Positions 19,701 through 27,571 of a DNA stretch of 64,000 nt are shown here, in pieces. Numbering within the stretch: the stretch's first letter is position 1; each line of letters starts with the position of its first letter. The stretch covers positions 3,703,501 through 3,767,500 of the forward strand of contig NZ_CP040710.1 in the NCBI RefSeq assembly GCF_005943945.1. The letters run 5' to 3'. The position numbers and the translations under genes were made by a program. Below the pieces are notes generated by a model. It did no database searches. It saw nothing but the letters and a program-made list of their open reading frames with translations, and was not told the origin of the DNA. This DNA is from Aggregatimonas sangjinii. Lineage in GTDB: Bacteria; Bacteroidota; Bacteroidia; Flavobacteriales; Flavobacteriaceae.

Positions 19701-20316
19701 AGCCTATGTCGTAAAAAGTCATAATTTTGCCAGTAGCTATTTGGAAAATTTAGGCAATGGGCAATTTCAACTCACCCCATTGCCGCTGGCCGTGCAAGCT
19801 GCTCCTATTGAGGGTATTGTCGTACTTGATATAGATGGAGATGGCTATCTTGATGCGCTGTTGACCGGAAACTCCTATGCAACAGAAGCTGCCACGGGCA
19901 GATATGACGCCTTTACGGGCGCTTTCTTGAGAGGGAACGGAACAGGTGGTTTTGATGTGGTCCCCTTGGAGAAGAGCGGATTTCTCAACGATTCGGACGC
20001 GAGCGGACTTGCCGTCTTGCGGGGTGCCTCTGGAGCATCTTTGATTATTGCAGCCAATAATAACGATAGCACAAAAGTCTTCGCGATTACCGATCCGAAA
20101 GAACGGTTCGAAGCGATTTCTATAGCGAAAGATGTGCAATTTGTCGAAGTTTTCCTGGCCGATGGTAGACAGTATAAATTGGAATATTACTATGGATCAG
20201 GATATCTTTCGGCCTATACGAGAACTATTGTACCGAATGAACACATTAAAGAGATAAAAACGACCAATGTTGAAGGGATTTCAAAAACGATTTATAAATA
20301 TGAGGGCATCAAATAG
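16789..20316 (+). CDS. Large FG-GAP/VCBS-repeat lipoprotein with UnbV domain (second copy)
   Basis: This 1175-residue paralogue of the preceding gene is nearly equal in length and collinear in architecture. It has a lipoprotein signal (Cys19), a first propeller of D-x-D-x-D-G repeats, an ASPIC/UnbV segment (about residues 520-600, VKITTATSSQFYQHFLSRGY onward) and a second propeller. The block ILPHMHSRNGSGLAVADVNRDG is almost the same as in copy one, so the pair arose by tandem duplication. The start overlaps the previous stop (ATGA), which implies translational coupling. Copies have diverged in the C-terminal 100 residues. Function is unknown; binding partners or substrates may differ between copies. 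Confidence 0.85.
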   Translation: MKCRKTSLLFSMLLLALSCGQKEPTLFKLLDASQTGIDFKNTIQENDSINIFEYMNVYTGAGVAVGDIDNDGLVDVYFSGNMVSGRLYRNLGNFKFEDITESAGIENNRWGTGATMVDINQDGLLDIYVCVSGGSALAERANMLYINNGPSADTGQPTFTESAQQYGLADTRQSMHAAFFDYDKDQDLDMYLLVNPAAYEYKVNVSQPRVLDGTALSNDRLYRNDGNGKFTDVSVDTGILVEGYGLGVGISDINDDSWPDIYISNDFIGNDILYINQKDGTFKDEITEHIKHTSYAGMGNDLADIDNNGKPDILVLDMRPEDNKRQKLIISSTGYDRFQLMLEAGYQAQYSRNTLQLNQGMNTFSEIGFLAGISSTDWSWSPLLADYDNDGHKDLYVTNGFLRDLGNLDYIHYQGIYDNPLGTIDAKIKQKRNSIRELPKADLINYAYRNKGGASFKKTSEKWGITERSCSNGAAYADLDNDGDLDLLVNNIDRPAFVYENRSEKQTGNNFLRLKLQGKRGNLQGIGAKVKITTATSSQFYQHFLSRGYESSVDPIIHFGLGKEDAIQKLEIWWPDSSYEHIAALQPNQLITLSQSEAMGPESAPKNIETPALFTDVTDSLGVNFTHKEDNLVDFKRQPILPHMHSRNGSGLAVADVNRDGLEDFFIGGASGQQGALHLQKPDGTFEITPQDFGSDYEDMGALFFDANGDDYPDLYVVSGGVTRSGDYQDRLYLNDGQGSFQVSQALPKIAVSGSSVSAADYDKDGDLDLFVGGRVNPGAYPMPVRSYLLENNASENPTNLKFKDISNNVHGFDTLSMVTAGLWTDYDNDGWTDLIVVGEFMPITFFHNEEGKLVITEISGLQKSEGWWNSINGGDFDQDGDIDYLLGNLGLNTKYRASAEEPLCIYASDFDKDGSIDPVMCYFIDGVNQLAHGRDELIGQINAMRGRFKTYESYANATFKTSFLPEELEKAYVVKSHNFASSYLENLGNGQFQLTPLPLAVQAAPIEGIVVLDIDGDGYLDALLTGNSYATEAATGRYDAFTGAFLRGNGTGGFDVVPLEKSGFLNDSDASGLAVLRGASGASLIIAANNNDSTKVFAITDPKERFEAISIAKDVQFVEVFLADGRQYKLEYYYGSGYLSAYTRTIVPNEHIKEIKTTNVEGISKTIYKYEGIK

Positions 20317-21649
20317 TGCGATGCTTATCTTAACATTGCTCTTGGCTGCTGCCTGCGCTCCTAAGCACGAACAACAAAAGCTGAACACCTATTTTGATAA
20401 TGGCCTATCGCGGTACAATCGAGCGCTCACCAATGTTATCGTTTCCGATATTTTTACCCCTCCAGTAGCGAGCCGCATTTACGCCTATCCGAATATTGCG
20501 GCCTATGAGGGCATCCGATTTATGGATTCCTCGAAAGTTTCTCTTGCGGGTCAGTTGAACGGGCTGCAAGCACTGCCGCTTCCCGATACCAAGAAGGAGT
20601 ACTATTTCCCCTTGTCTTCCATGGTTGCTTTTATGAATGTAGGTAAAGCTTTGGTCTTTGATTTGGAAAAAGTGGATGCGTTGGAAAAGCAAATATTGCA
20701 AGAAGTGCAGGATATCGGTATTGATTCCGAAATCTATACGAATTCCGTCGCCTATGGCGAAGAATTGGCTACGGCCATTTTGGCCTGGGCCTCCAAAGAC
20801 GGCTACTTACAACGAACCGCCTTACCTAGATATAGTGTTAATGATGAACCGGCACGTTGGCGCCCAACTCCTCCCGACTACATGGAAGCCATAGAACCAC
20901 ATTGGAATACCTTACGTCCTTTTACATTGAGCGCTGCCGATCAGTTCGACCCAGGACTACCCACCGTTTTCGATTCTAATGAGAAATCGCAGTTCTATCA
21001 AGAAGCCATGGAGGTCTATAATACGGTAACAGAACTCGATTCGAACCAAGTTGAAATAGCCAAATTCTGGGATTGCAATCCGAATATTTCGACCACAAAA
21101 GGGCATGTCATGTATTTTCAACAACAAATATCTCCAGGAGGCCACTGGATACATATCGCTGCACAGGTCCTGGAACAGGAAAACGCGAACCCGGTCAAAG
21201 CTGCCCAGACCATGGCCCTGACAAGTATCGCCCTAGCGGATGGTTTTATCAGCTGTTGGGATCAAAAGTACAAAAGCACACTTACCCGGCCCGAGACCTA
21301 CATCAACAACTATATCGATCCTGATTGGATGCCGATTTTGCAGACACCGGCATTTCCCGAACATACTTCGGGACATAGTGTGGCCTCTAACGCTGCGGCC
21401 ACCGTACTTACGAACATTTTTGGAGATAACTATCAGTACGTCGACGCTACCGAAGTGCCTTACGGACTCCCTGAACGCAGTTTCAAATCATTCTTTGAAG
21501 CTTCGGAGGAGGCCGCCATTAGTCGGTTATACGGTGGTATACATTACCGCCCCGCTATTGAACTCGGCATTGTTCAAGGGAAAGCCGTAGGTCAACACAC
21601 ATTCGATACTATTGAGTTCGAAAAAAGTGACTTTGCCTATAAGGAATGA
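20300..21649 (+). CDS. Vanadium-dependent haloperoxidase-like / PAP2 lipoprotein
   Basis: This protein is about 449 residues from the ATG at 20300, chosen because it leaves a compact lipoprotein signal (Ala-Ala-Cys19). It overlaps the previous gene by 17 bp. The fold is that of PAP2 acid phosphatases and vanadium haloperoxidases. Phosphate/vanadate motifs are K-x6-RP (KYKSTLTRP, about 323-331), H-T-S-G-H (355-359, in place of PSGH) and S-R-x5-H (Arg409, His415, the apical ligand in haloperoxidases). Members of this Bacteroidota branch are annotated as haloperoxidase-like, but activity is seldom shown and a phosphatase is possible. It ends the operon with the two UnbV lipoproteins, converging with and overlapping the regulator gene by 13 bp. 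Confidence 0.8.
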   Translation: MRASNSAMLILTLLLAAACAPKHEQQKLNTYFDNGLSRYNRALTNVIVSDIFTPPVASRIYAYPNIAAYEGIRFMDSSKVSLAGQLNGLQALPLPDTKKEYYFPLSSMVAFMNVGKALVFDLEKVDALEKQILQEVQDIGIDSEIYTNSVAYGEELATAILAWASKDGYLQRTALPRYSVNDEPARWRPTPPDYMEAIEPHWNTLRPFTLSAADQFDPGLPTVFDSNEKSQFYQEAMEVYNTVTELDSNQVEIAKFWDCNPNISTTKGHVMYFQQQISPGGHWIHIAAQVLEQENANPVKAAQTMALTSIALADGFISCWDQKYKSTLTRPETYINNYIDPDWMPILQTPAFPEHTSGHSVASNAAATVLTNIFGDNYQYVDATEVPYGLPERSFKSFFEASEEAAISRLYGGIHYRPAIELGIVQGKAVGQHTFDTIEFEKSDFAYKE

Positions 21650-22650
21650 CGCTTGATCAAATTGACCGGTATGAGCTCTTGTGTAAACGCGCTTTCCTTG
21701 ATATGAGTAGCAGCTCTTTTGGCCATGTCCTTGAAATCTATGGATATGGTCGTAATTCCCCCAAAGGCGATTTCCTTGACCACATGATCGTTGTGCGACA
21801 GAATGCCTACCTGCTTCCCTATCGTATACTCATTGTTGCGACAGTCGCGAAGCACTTCCCAAAGATAGGTGTCCCCAGTAAAGAAATATAAAGTACTTTT
21901 TTTCACTGTACCAGATTTATATTTTTTGGAAACCCGTCCCTCAATATCGTAATCGGTTAAAAACCGCTGGTAAGCGTTTTTAATTCCTATGGGATAGTCA
22001 CTATCCTCATTAAAGAACAAGATCATCTTTTTATACTTTTGTATATGAGGTAATAGTTCCACCAATTTTTGATAGGTCGTGTCCTCGAATTCCTGGCAGA
22101 TATAGGAATATGCAGAATCCATTTCAAGATACCGATCAACGATCAATAATTTTCCTGGCTCGATTTCTTGTAAAAGTGGGCGTAATTTCGGGTCTGGAAT
22201 AGGAGCCACCACGTACATGCCATACTTTCCTTTAATATTCGTAAAAATGGTTTCGAAGATTGATACATTGTTGTGGTGGAAAAAAACATCTATTTGAAAG
22301 CGTTTTCCCAATTCTTTCCGAAAGGTGTTGTAAAACTCTTCTTGAAAACGGTGAAAAGAAAACATAAGCAAAGCCACTCTTAAAGTAACCTTGGTTTCGG
22401 TACTTATGATAAAATAGCCTTTCAACTTTTTCGACTCGACCAAACCACGGTCCTTAAGCTCTTCGTAGGCTTTTACTATTGTTTTTCTGGCAAAGCCTAA
22501 ATCGGCTACCATCATGTTGATCGAAGGCAGCTGATCCCCTACTGAAAGTACTTCGGAATCAATGGCTTCTATAATACCCTGAACCAGTTGCTCATGTTTT
22601 GAAAGGGTATTTACCGTGCTGAGGGCGTTTATTTTATCCAATAAGGACAT
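21637..22650 (-). CDS. GntR-family regulator with LacI-like sensor domain
   Basis: This protein is about 337 residues. It has an N-terminal winged helix of the GntR type (about 10-80, with the LSVGDQLPSIN and KGYFI patterns) and a C-terminal periplasmic-binding-protein fold (about 90-330) of the kind that senses sugars in LacI/GalR regulators. I chose the ATG at 22650 (M-S-L-L-D-K); an upstream in-frame Met would add a hydrophobic, unlikely extension. It sits at the far end of the glycan-utilisation locus and converges with it, so it is the best candidate to bind the palindromes near 7984-8029 and 8430-8443. The effector is unknown. Confidence 0.85.
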   Translation of the reverse strand: MSLLDKINALSTVNTLSKHEQLVQGIIEAIDSEVLSVGDQLPSINMMVADLGFARKTIVKAYEELKDRGLVESKKLKGYFIISTETKVTLRVALLMFSFHRFQEEFYNTFRKELGKRFQIDVFFHHNNVSIFETIFTNIKGKYGMYVVAPIPDPKLRPLLQEIEPGKLLIVDRYLEMDSAYSYICQEFEDTTYQKLVELLPHIQKYKKMILFFNEDSDYPIGIKNAYQRFLTDYDIEGRVSKKYKSGTVKKSTLYFFTGDTYLWEVLRDCRNNEYTIGKQVGILSHNDHVVKEIAFGGITTISIDFKDMAKRAATHIKESAFTQELIPVNLIKRHSL

Positions 22651-22827
22651 AGAGGAAAATCTTATAGAAAATTCAAAAGTCGTAAAGTACAAAATATATC
22701 CATACCCCCCGTTCACTCAGTGGTTTTCACCCTAAATACCAGTGGCACTCCCCAGTGTGCTAAGGTATCACATAGAGGGGTACAAAATAAGGTTAGCAGA
22801 GTCTAAAGAAGTTTTCTTTTGAATACG

Positions 22828-23709
22828 CTACAAATTATACCGATCGGAATACACTTTGGTAAACTGAGCCCCGAAGAACAGGATTAGACTGGTGTAGGAA
22901 ACCCAGAGCATGACCAGAATTATAGAACCCGCGGCTCCATACGTAGATCCCGGTTCAGCTTTTGAAAAATAGAATGAAAGGATGTATTTGCCCAACACGA
23001 AGAGAATAGCCGTTAAGGCTGCTCCTGATTTTACGGCCCTCCAAGGCACCTGTTTGCTCGGTAAATATTTAAACATTGCAGCAAAAAGAAAGTAGATGAA
23101 AATCAATGAAATAAGTACATCAAAAAGGTAAGCAACCTCCAAGAACCCAACCGGTAGCATTTCATTGATATGTCGTGAAAAAGCGGATAACGCAGAGGTG
23201 AGAACGAAGCTTATCAAGAGCAAAAAACCAAAAATTAAAATAAATCCGAAACTCTTTAACCGCCCGACCAAAGTGGCGATGATATTGTTCGAATAATTGG
23301 ACTTGGTTTCCCAAATGGCATCAAGGGCGTTCTGCAGTTGATAAAAGACCCCAGTTGCCCCATATACTAATGTTCCCAGGCCTAGAACCGTTGCAATGAT
23401 CGAAGTTGACCCGCTGCCTTTTCTCGTCATTATTTCCTTCACATAGTGGGCCGTGTCGCTACCAAAAGCACTCGATAAACCACTGGTAAGTTCTCCCCGT
23501 ACAATATCCCTTCCCCAAATACCACCTACAAGATCGAGGACAAGAATAAGAAGGGCAGGCAATGACAAAATTGCATAATACGCTACCACAGCCCCCAGTT
23601 TAAAAGGTTCTTTGGCCAGCCAACTATTGAAGGTGGTTACAAAAAGGCCCGGCAGATCCTTTATCTTGAACTTTTTCCGTACCGGTTCGGATCCTACATT
23701 TTCATCCAT
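22828..23709 (-). CDS. YihY/BrkB-family inner-membrane protein
   Basis: This 293-residue protein has six predicted membrane helices and the family pattern A-V-A-Y-Y-A-I-L-S-L-P near residue 40. Then come a loop ending in LVYGATGVFYQLQNALDAIW and a C-terminal YGAAGSIILVMLWVSYTSLILFFGAQF segment, all typical of YihY/BrkB. I chose the start at 23709 (M-D-E-N); a longer frame begins at 23742. The molecular role of this family is not settled, and the old RNase BN name is considered wrong. It stands alone, with the divergent neighbour about 200 bp away. Confidence 0.85.
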   Translation of the reverse strand: MDENVGSEPVRKKFKIKDLPGLFVTTFNSWLAKEPFKLGAVVAYYAILSLPALLILVLDLVGGIWGRDIVRGELTSGLSSAFGSDTAHYVKEIMTRKGSGSTSIIATVLGLGTLVYGATGVFYQLQNALDAIWETKSNYSNNIIATLVGRLKSFGFILIFGFLLLISFVLTSALSAFSRHINEMLPVGFLEVAYLFDVLISLIFIYFLFAAMFKYLPSKQVPWRAVKSGAALTAILFVLGKYILSFYFSKAEPGSTYGAAGSIILVMLWVSYTSLILFFGAQFTKVYSDRYNL

Positions 23710-23905
23710 CGCCAAAAATATCGATAACCAAGCAGAAATCATAACGGTACAAATCTCAAAAATGATTCAGAACGTTAACCTTCTGCGCTACGAGCGTATA
23801 TAAGTTCATAATTATTGGCGAGAGCCATTAATTTTATAACAGCTACTGGATACTATAGTTGAACATATACCGTTTGGAGGGTACAACAACATAAAATCAA
23901 ACAAA

Positions 23906-24508
23906 ATGAAAAAATCAATAGTACTGGCCCTCGTAATGTTTTCAAGCCTTGCCTTTGCGCAAAAACTTAAGGTATTGGACGGCGATATCAAAAATCTAAA
24001 AGATATTACCACCTACAATCTCGAATTCGACTATACCGATGTTCAAATCCCGAAATTTGATTCGGAGGAAGATTTCTTGGCCGACAAGATGGCCAAGCGG
24101 GAAGAGAAAGAAGCCGGAGGCGGAGAAAAATTCAAAAAATCATGGTTCGGCGACCGCGAAGAGCGCTACCGGCCAAAATTCACCGAATCGTTCAACAAGC
24201 GTTTCGATGATGGCGAGGTAAGTGTTGGCGTAAACCCGGATGCCGAATATACCATGATGGTGCATTCGACCCGAATCTACGCCGGATATAATGTAGGCGT
24301 TGTACGCAGGAACGCCGAAATAGATGCGATTATTACCGTATTCGAAACGGCGAATCCCGATAATGTACTTTTTAAGGGAGAATATACCCGAGCGCAAGGA
24401 GAAGGTGCTATGGGTTATGACTTTAACACCGGCTTTCGCATCTCTGAATGCTACGCAAAAACTGCAAAGACATTTGCAAAGTACATCAAGAAAAAGGCAA
24501 TGAAATAA
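23906..24508 (+). CDS. Secreted protein of unknown function
   Basis: This 200-residue protein has a clear Sec signal peptide cut after FAQ (about residue 19). The mature part has an acidic/charged loop (about 58-80, rich in Glu/Lys/Gly), then strand-like segments, and ends in a basic KKKAMK tail. No catalytic motif or known domain is recognised. The pattern resembles small periplasmic proteins that Bacteroidota genomes carry as conserved hypotheticals. It is a single gene ending in a strong terminator, so it is probably its own transcription unit. Confidence 0.7.
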   Translation: MKKSIVLALVMFSSLAFAQKLKVLDGDIKNLKDITTYNLEFDYTDVQIPKFDSEEDFLADKMAKREEKEAGGGEKFKKSWFGDREERYRPKFTESFNKRFDDGEVSVGVNPDAEYTMMVHSTRIYAGYNVGVVRRNAEIDAIITVFETANPDNVLFKGEYTRAQGEGAMGYDFNTGFRISECYAKTAKTFAKYIKKKAMK

Positions 24509-24534
24509 GTTCAGCTACCCATAAAAAAGTAAAA

Positions 24535-24564
24535 AGCGGAAACCCTGTGGTTTCCGCTTTTTTT
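24535..24564. terminator. Bidirectional terminator between the secreted protein and the pigment cluster
   Basis: A perfect 10-bp stem AGCGGAAACC/GGTTTCCGCT (24535-24544 and 24549-24558) has loop CTGT. Six T follow on the plus strand, and an A-run precedes it that serves as a T-run on the minus strand. It lies between convergent genes and should stop transcription from both. Confidence 0.85.
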
Positions 24565-24589
24565 GTTCGATAAAACAATTTCACAGCGA

Positions 24590-25837
24590 CTAGGCCGTAC
24601 CTTCCTGTTCCATTTCAGTCACTCGCGCCACCGTCTTTACTAAGCGGTCATGGTTTTTAACAAAGGGGTTGCTCTTATCCCAGACGTAACCTGCCAATAC
24701 TGCACAAATCTGTTCCTTTATTCCCAAATTGATCGTTGGGTGGAAAAATATTTTCTGAAGGTTTCCGGTATACCACTCCTTTACATAGGTAGAGAAGACG
24801 TTTACACCGTACATAATATAGTCTTTGTACTGGGTTTCCCAGTTTACAGATTCGCCCTTTAATTCTTTGGAAATCAGTTGGGCGGCAAGATGTGCCGATT
24901 CGGTAGCGAAGGTTACTCCCGAAGAAAAAACAGGATCTAGAAACTCCGCGCTATTACCTGTAAGGGCATAGCCTTTACCATATAATTGCTTCACGGATGC
25001 CGAAAAATTCTTGATCTGACGTGGCTCGAATTTGTAGTCTACACCATCAAAACGTTCAAAATAATAATTCGAGAGCTTCATCATTTCCCGCAGTTTCTCG
25101 GTCGGTGTTCCTTCAAAGGAGGCCAAGTAATCTATCGGCCCTACATAACCTATACTACAATCACCGTTTGAAAACGGAATGACCCACAACCAGGTTTCGG
25201 TATCGACCACGTCGAAGGTAATCATGGTCCCTTCACGTCCTTCAGGACGTTTTATATCCTTTACATGGGTAAAGATAGTGGCATGCTTGGGGATACTGGA
25301 GGGGGCGTCCAAATCCAACAAACGTGGTAGCACCCTACCCCATCCACTTGAATCGATAATGTATTTGGCTTGTATGGTCGATTCGTTACCATCCACGTCC
25401 TTAATCGTAGTCGTCGAAGCACCATCCTCGGTAAAATCGACGGCGATGACCTCTTTCTGAAAATCGATATCAACGCCCCATTGTTGGAGCTCATCGGTCA
25501 TGGCCTTATCAAAATCGGCACGCGGTACTTGCCATGTCCAATCCCACCCATCGGTATATTTTTCGCTAAAATCAAAATTGCACATCTCACCCTTTCCATT
25601 AACAAAGCGGGCGCCCCTTTTGATCTCGAATTTTTCGGCTTCTAGGCAAGGTAACAATCCAACAGCCTCAAAATGATCCATACATCGGGGAATTAGACTT
25701 TCTCCGATGACAAATCTGGGAAAGCTGTTTTTCTCCACTACTTTAATCTTCAGACCTTGTTTGTGCAGGTAGGCGGCCGCAACGGAACCCGAGGGTCCAG
25801 CACCGATGACCAACACGTCAACTATTTCATTTTGCAT
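24590..25837 (-). CDS. Flavin-dependent halogenase-like oxidoreductase of the flexirubin cluster
   Basis: This 415-residue FAD enzyme of the tryptophan-halogenase superfamily has the N-terminal dinucleotide motif G-A-G-P-S-G (residues 12-17). Two marks of flavin halogenases are present. One is a Lys in the F-x-x-K-x-G-A-x-F context (Lys73), where phenolic halogenases keep their catalytic Lys. The other is the W-x-W-x-I-P motif (WLWVIP, 216-221). Some flexirubins are chlorinated on the aryl ring, so ring halogenation is plausible. Hydroxylation by a related monooxygenase is the alternative. It is transcribed away from the rest of the cluster from a shared 200-bp control region, and homologues occur in many flexirubin clusters. 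Confidence 0.82.
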   Translation of the reverse strand: MQNEIVDVLVIGAGPSGSVAAAYLHKQGLKIKVVEKNSFPRFVIGESLIPRCMDHFEAVGLLPCLEAEKFEIKRGARFVNGKGEMCNFDFSEKYTDGWDWTWQVPRADFDKAMTDELQQWGVDIDFQKEVIAVDFTEDGASTTTIKDVDGNESTIQAKYIIDSSGWGRVLPRLLDLDAPSSIPKHATIFTHVKDIKRPEGREGTMITFDVVDTETWLWVIPFSNGDCSIGYVGPIDYLASFEGTPTEKLREMMKLSNYYFERFDGVDYKFEPRQIKNFSASVKQLYGKGYALTGNSAEFLDPVFSSGVTFATESAHLAAQLISKELKGESVNWETQYKDYIMYGVNVFSTYVKEWYTGNLQKIFFHPTINLGIKEQICAVLAGYVWDKSNPFVKNHDRLVKTVARVTEMEQEGTA

Positions 25838-25910
25838 GCGTTCTATGTTAACCTTTTTGAATATATATGACTAATAAACCACAAGGGAATTAAGCATATC
25901 GGGACACGTT

Positions 25911-25972
25911 GACTCATTTGAGTCGATACATACCAAATTTAAGCAATTGATTCGCCAATTATTATAAATTTG
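25911..25972. promoter_or_regulatory. Divergent promoter pair and palindrome of the flexirubin cluster
   Basis: CAAATTTA (25934-25941; TAAATTTG on the minus strand) and TAAATTTG (25965-25972) are exact mirror copies. Both fit the TAnnTTTG -7 consensus, one for each direction. Just upstream on the halogenase side is a perfect palindrome, GACTCA-TT-TGAGTC (25911-25924). It would lie near +5 to +20 of the minus-strand transcript, a place suited to an operator. No TTG -33 element with good spacing is seen for either promoter. Binding by any regulator is conjecture. Confidence 0.45.
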
Positions 25973-26035
25973 CAATCCAAAATCACTATTTTAGTCTTTA
26001 GGGACTTTTTTTACAGCCGACTGAACACACCATAC

Positions 26036-27571
26036 ATGCCAAAAATTAAAGGACAATTAGGAATACAGGAGTTTTATGATGTTATCTTTAACGAAGAGCC
26101 CATATCTGTTGATGCCGAATTGCTACAAACCGTTCAAAAGAGTTTTGATTTTCTAAAAGAATTTTCAAGGAATAAGATTATTTACGGGGTCAATACGGGT
26201 TTCGGTCCCATGGCTCAGTATAAAATAAAGGACTCCGAGACCATACAGTTGCAGTACAATCTTATTCGCAGCCATGCCTCCGGAACCGGAAACCCGATTA
26301 GCCCTAAATATGTGAAAGCGGCAATGCTCGCTAGGCTCAATACCCTTAGTTTAGGAAATTCGGGGGTGAATACTACAGTCATTGAGGTCATGACGACCTT
26401 GATCAATCAAAATATCATACCCCTGATTTATGAACATGGCGGTGTGGGTGCCAGTGGCGATTTGGTGCAATTGGCACATTTGGCATTGGTACTTATTGGC
26501 GAGGGGGAGGTTTTTTATGAAGGGAAAAGACAAAACACTGCCGATGTTTTTAAAAAACTTGGCATCTCCCCTATCGAGATAAAACTGCGGGAAGGCTTGG
26601 GACTCATTAACGGTACCTCCGTCATGACCGGTATTGGCGTGGTGAACACCATCTACGCCCGAAGATTGCTGGAGTGGATGATTTGCTGTTCCTCGGCCAT
26701 CAATGAAATCGTTCAGGCATACGACGACCATTTGAGCGAAGATCTCAATTATACCAAAAAGCATTTGGGCCAGCGAGAAATAGCACGTTCTATGCGAAGC
26801 CATTTGGCCGATAGCAATTTGACCAGAAAACGGGAACATCACCTCTACGTGGCCACCGATGAAATCGAAGTTTTCGAGGAAAAAGTACAGGAGTACTATT
26901 CGTTGCGTTGCGTACCACAGATACTGGGGCCGGTTCTGGATACCTTGGATGAAGTAGAACGTATCATGATCGAGGAAGTGAATTCGGCCAACGACAATCC
27001 GATTGTTGATGTGGCCAAGCAAAATGTATATCACGGAGGTAATTTTCACGGGGACTATGTCTCCTTGGAGATGGACAAACTGAAAATCGTAGTGACGAAA
27101 ATGAGTATGTTGGCCGAAAGACAGTTGAACTACCTCATGAACTCAAAATTGAACGACATTCTCCCCCCGTTTGTGAATTTGGGTACTTTGGGCCTTAATT
27201 TCGGTATGCAGGGCGTGCAGTTTACAGCGACCTCGACAACTGCGGAAAATCAAATGTTGTCTAACCCTATGTACGTGCACAGTATCCCCAATAATAATGA
27301 CAATCAGGATATCGTAAGCATGGGTACGAATGCCGCATTGATTACCAAGAGGGTCATTGAAAATGCGTTCGAGGTCATCGCGATCGAAATGATTACCGTT
27401 GTGCAGGCCATTGAATATTTAGGTGTGCAGGACCAGGTCTCCTCAAAGACAAGAATGATGTACGACGCCGTTCGAAATATAGTTCCCCCTTTCAAAGAGG
27501 ATATGGTGATGTATCCCTTTGTAAATCAAGTGAAGGATTATATTATCAACCATCAAAATAAAAAATCATGA
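26036..27571 (+). CDS. Aromatic amino acid ammonia-lyase (probable tyrosine ammonia-lyase)
   Basis: This protein is about 511 residues from the ATG at 26036; an upstream frame lies on the predicted promoter. It has the MIO-forming Ala-Ser-Gly triad in GGVGASGDL (139-141), the catalytic Tyr in IIYGVNTGFG (Tyr50) and typical PNNNDNQD-like and EVNSANDNP segments. It should deaminate tyrosine to 4-coumarate in the cytoplasm, the aryl starter of flexirubin-type polyenes. The selectivity pair reads Ser79-His80 (RSHASG), which is the histidine-lyase pattern, yet no other hut gene is nearby and the pigment cluster starts here. Bacteroidota tyrosine lyases of this branch group near histidine lyases. 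Cinnamate from phenylalanine or urocanate are alternatives. Confidence 0.82.
   Translation: MPKIKGQLGIQEFYDVIFNEEPISVDAELLQTVQKSFDFLKEFSRNKIIYGVNTGFGPMAQYKIKDSETIQLQYNLIRSHASGTGNPISPKYVKAAMLARLNTLSLGNSGVNTTVIEVMTTLINQNIIPLIYEHGGVGASGDLVQLAHLALVLIGEGEVFYEGKRQNTADVFKKLGISPIEIKLREGLGLINGTSVMTGIGVVNTIYARRLLEWMICCSSAINEIVQAYDDHLSEDLNYTKKHLGQREIARSMRSHLADSNLTRKREHHLYVATDEIEVFEEKVQEYYSLRCVPQILGPVLDTLDEVERIMIEEVNSANDNPIVDVAKQNVYHGGNFHGDYVSLEMDKLKIVVTKMSMLAERQLNYLMNSKLNDILPPFVNLGTLGLNFGMQGVQFTATSTTAENQMLSNPMYVHSIPNNNDNQDIVSMGTNAALITKRVIENAFEVIAIEMITVVQAIEYLGVQDQVSSKTRMMYDAVRNIVPPFKEDMVMYPFVNQVKDYIINHQNKKS

Noticed and set aside
22737-22767. Inverted repeat near the GntR-type gene as an autoregulatory operator
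   Set aside because: Only GCACT/AGTG-type inner pairing is good; the outer TACC/GGTA pairing needs several mismatches, so chance is likely.
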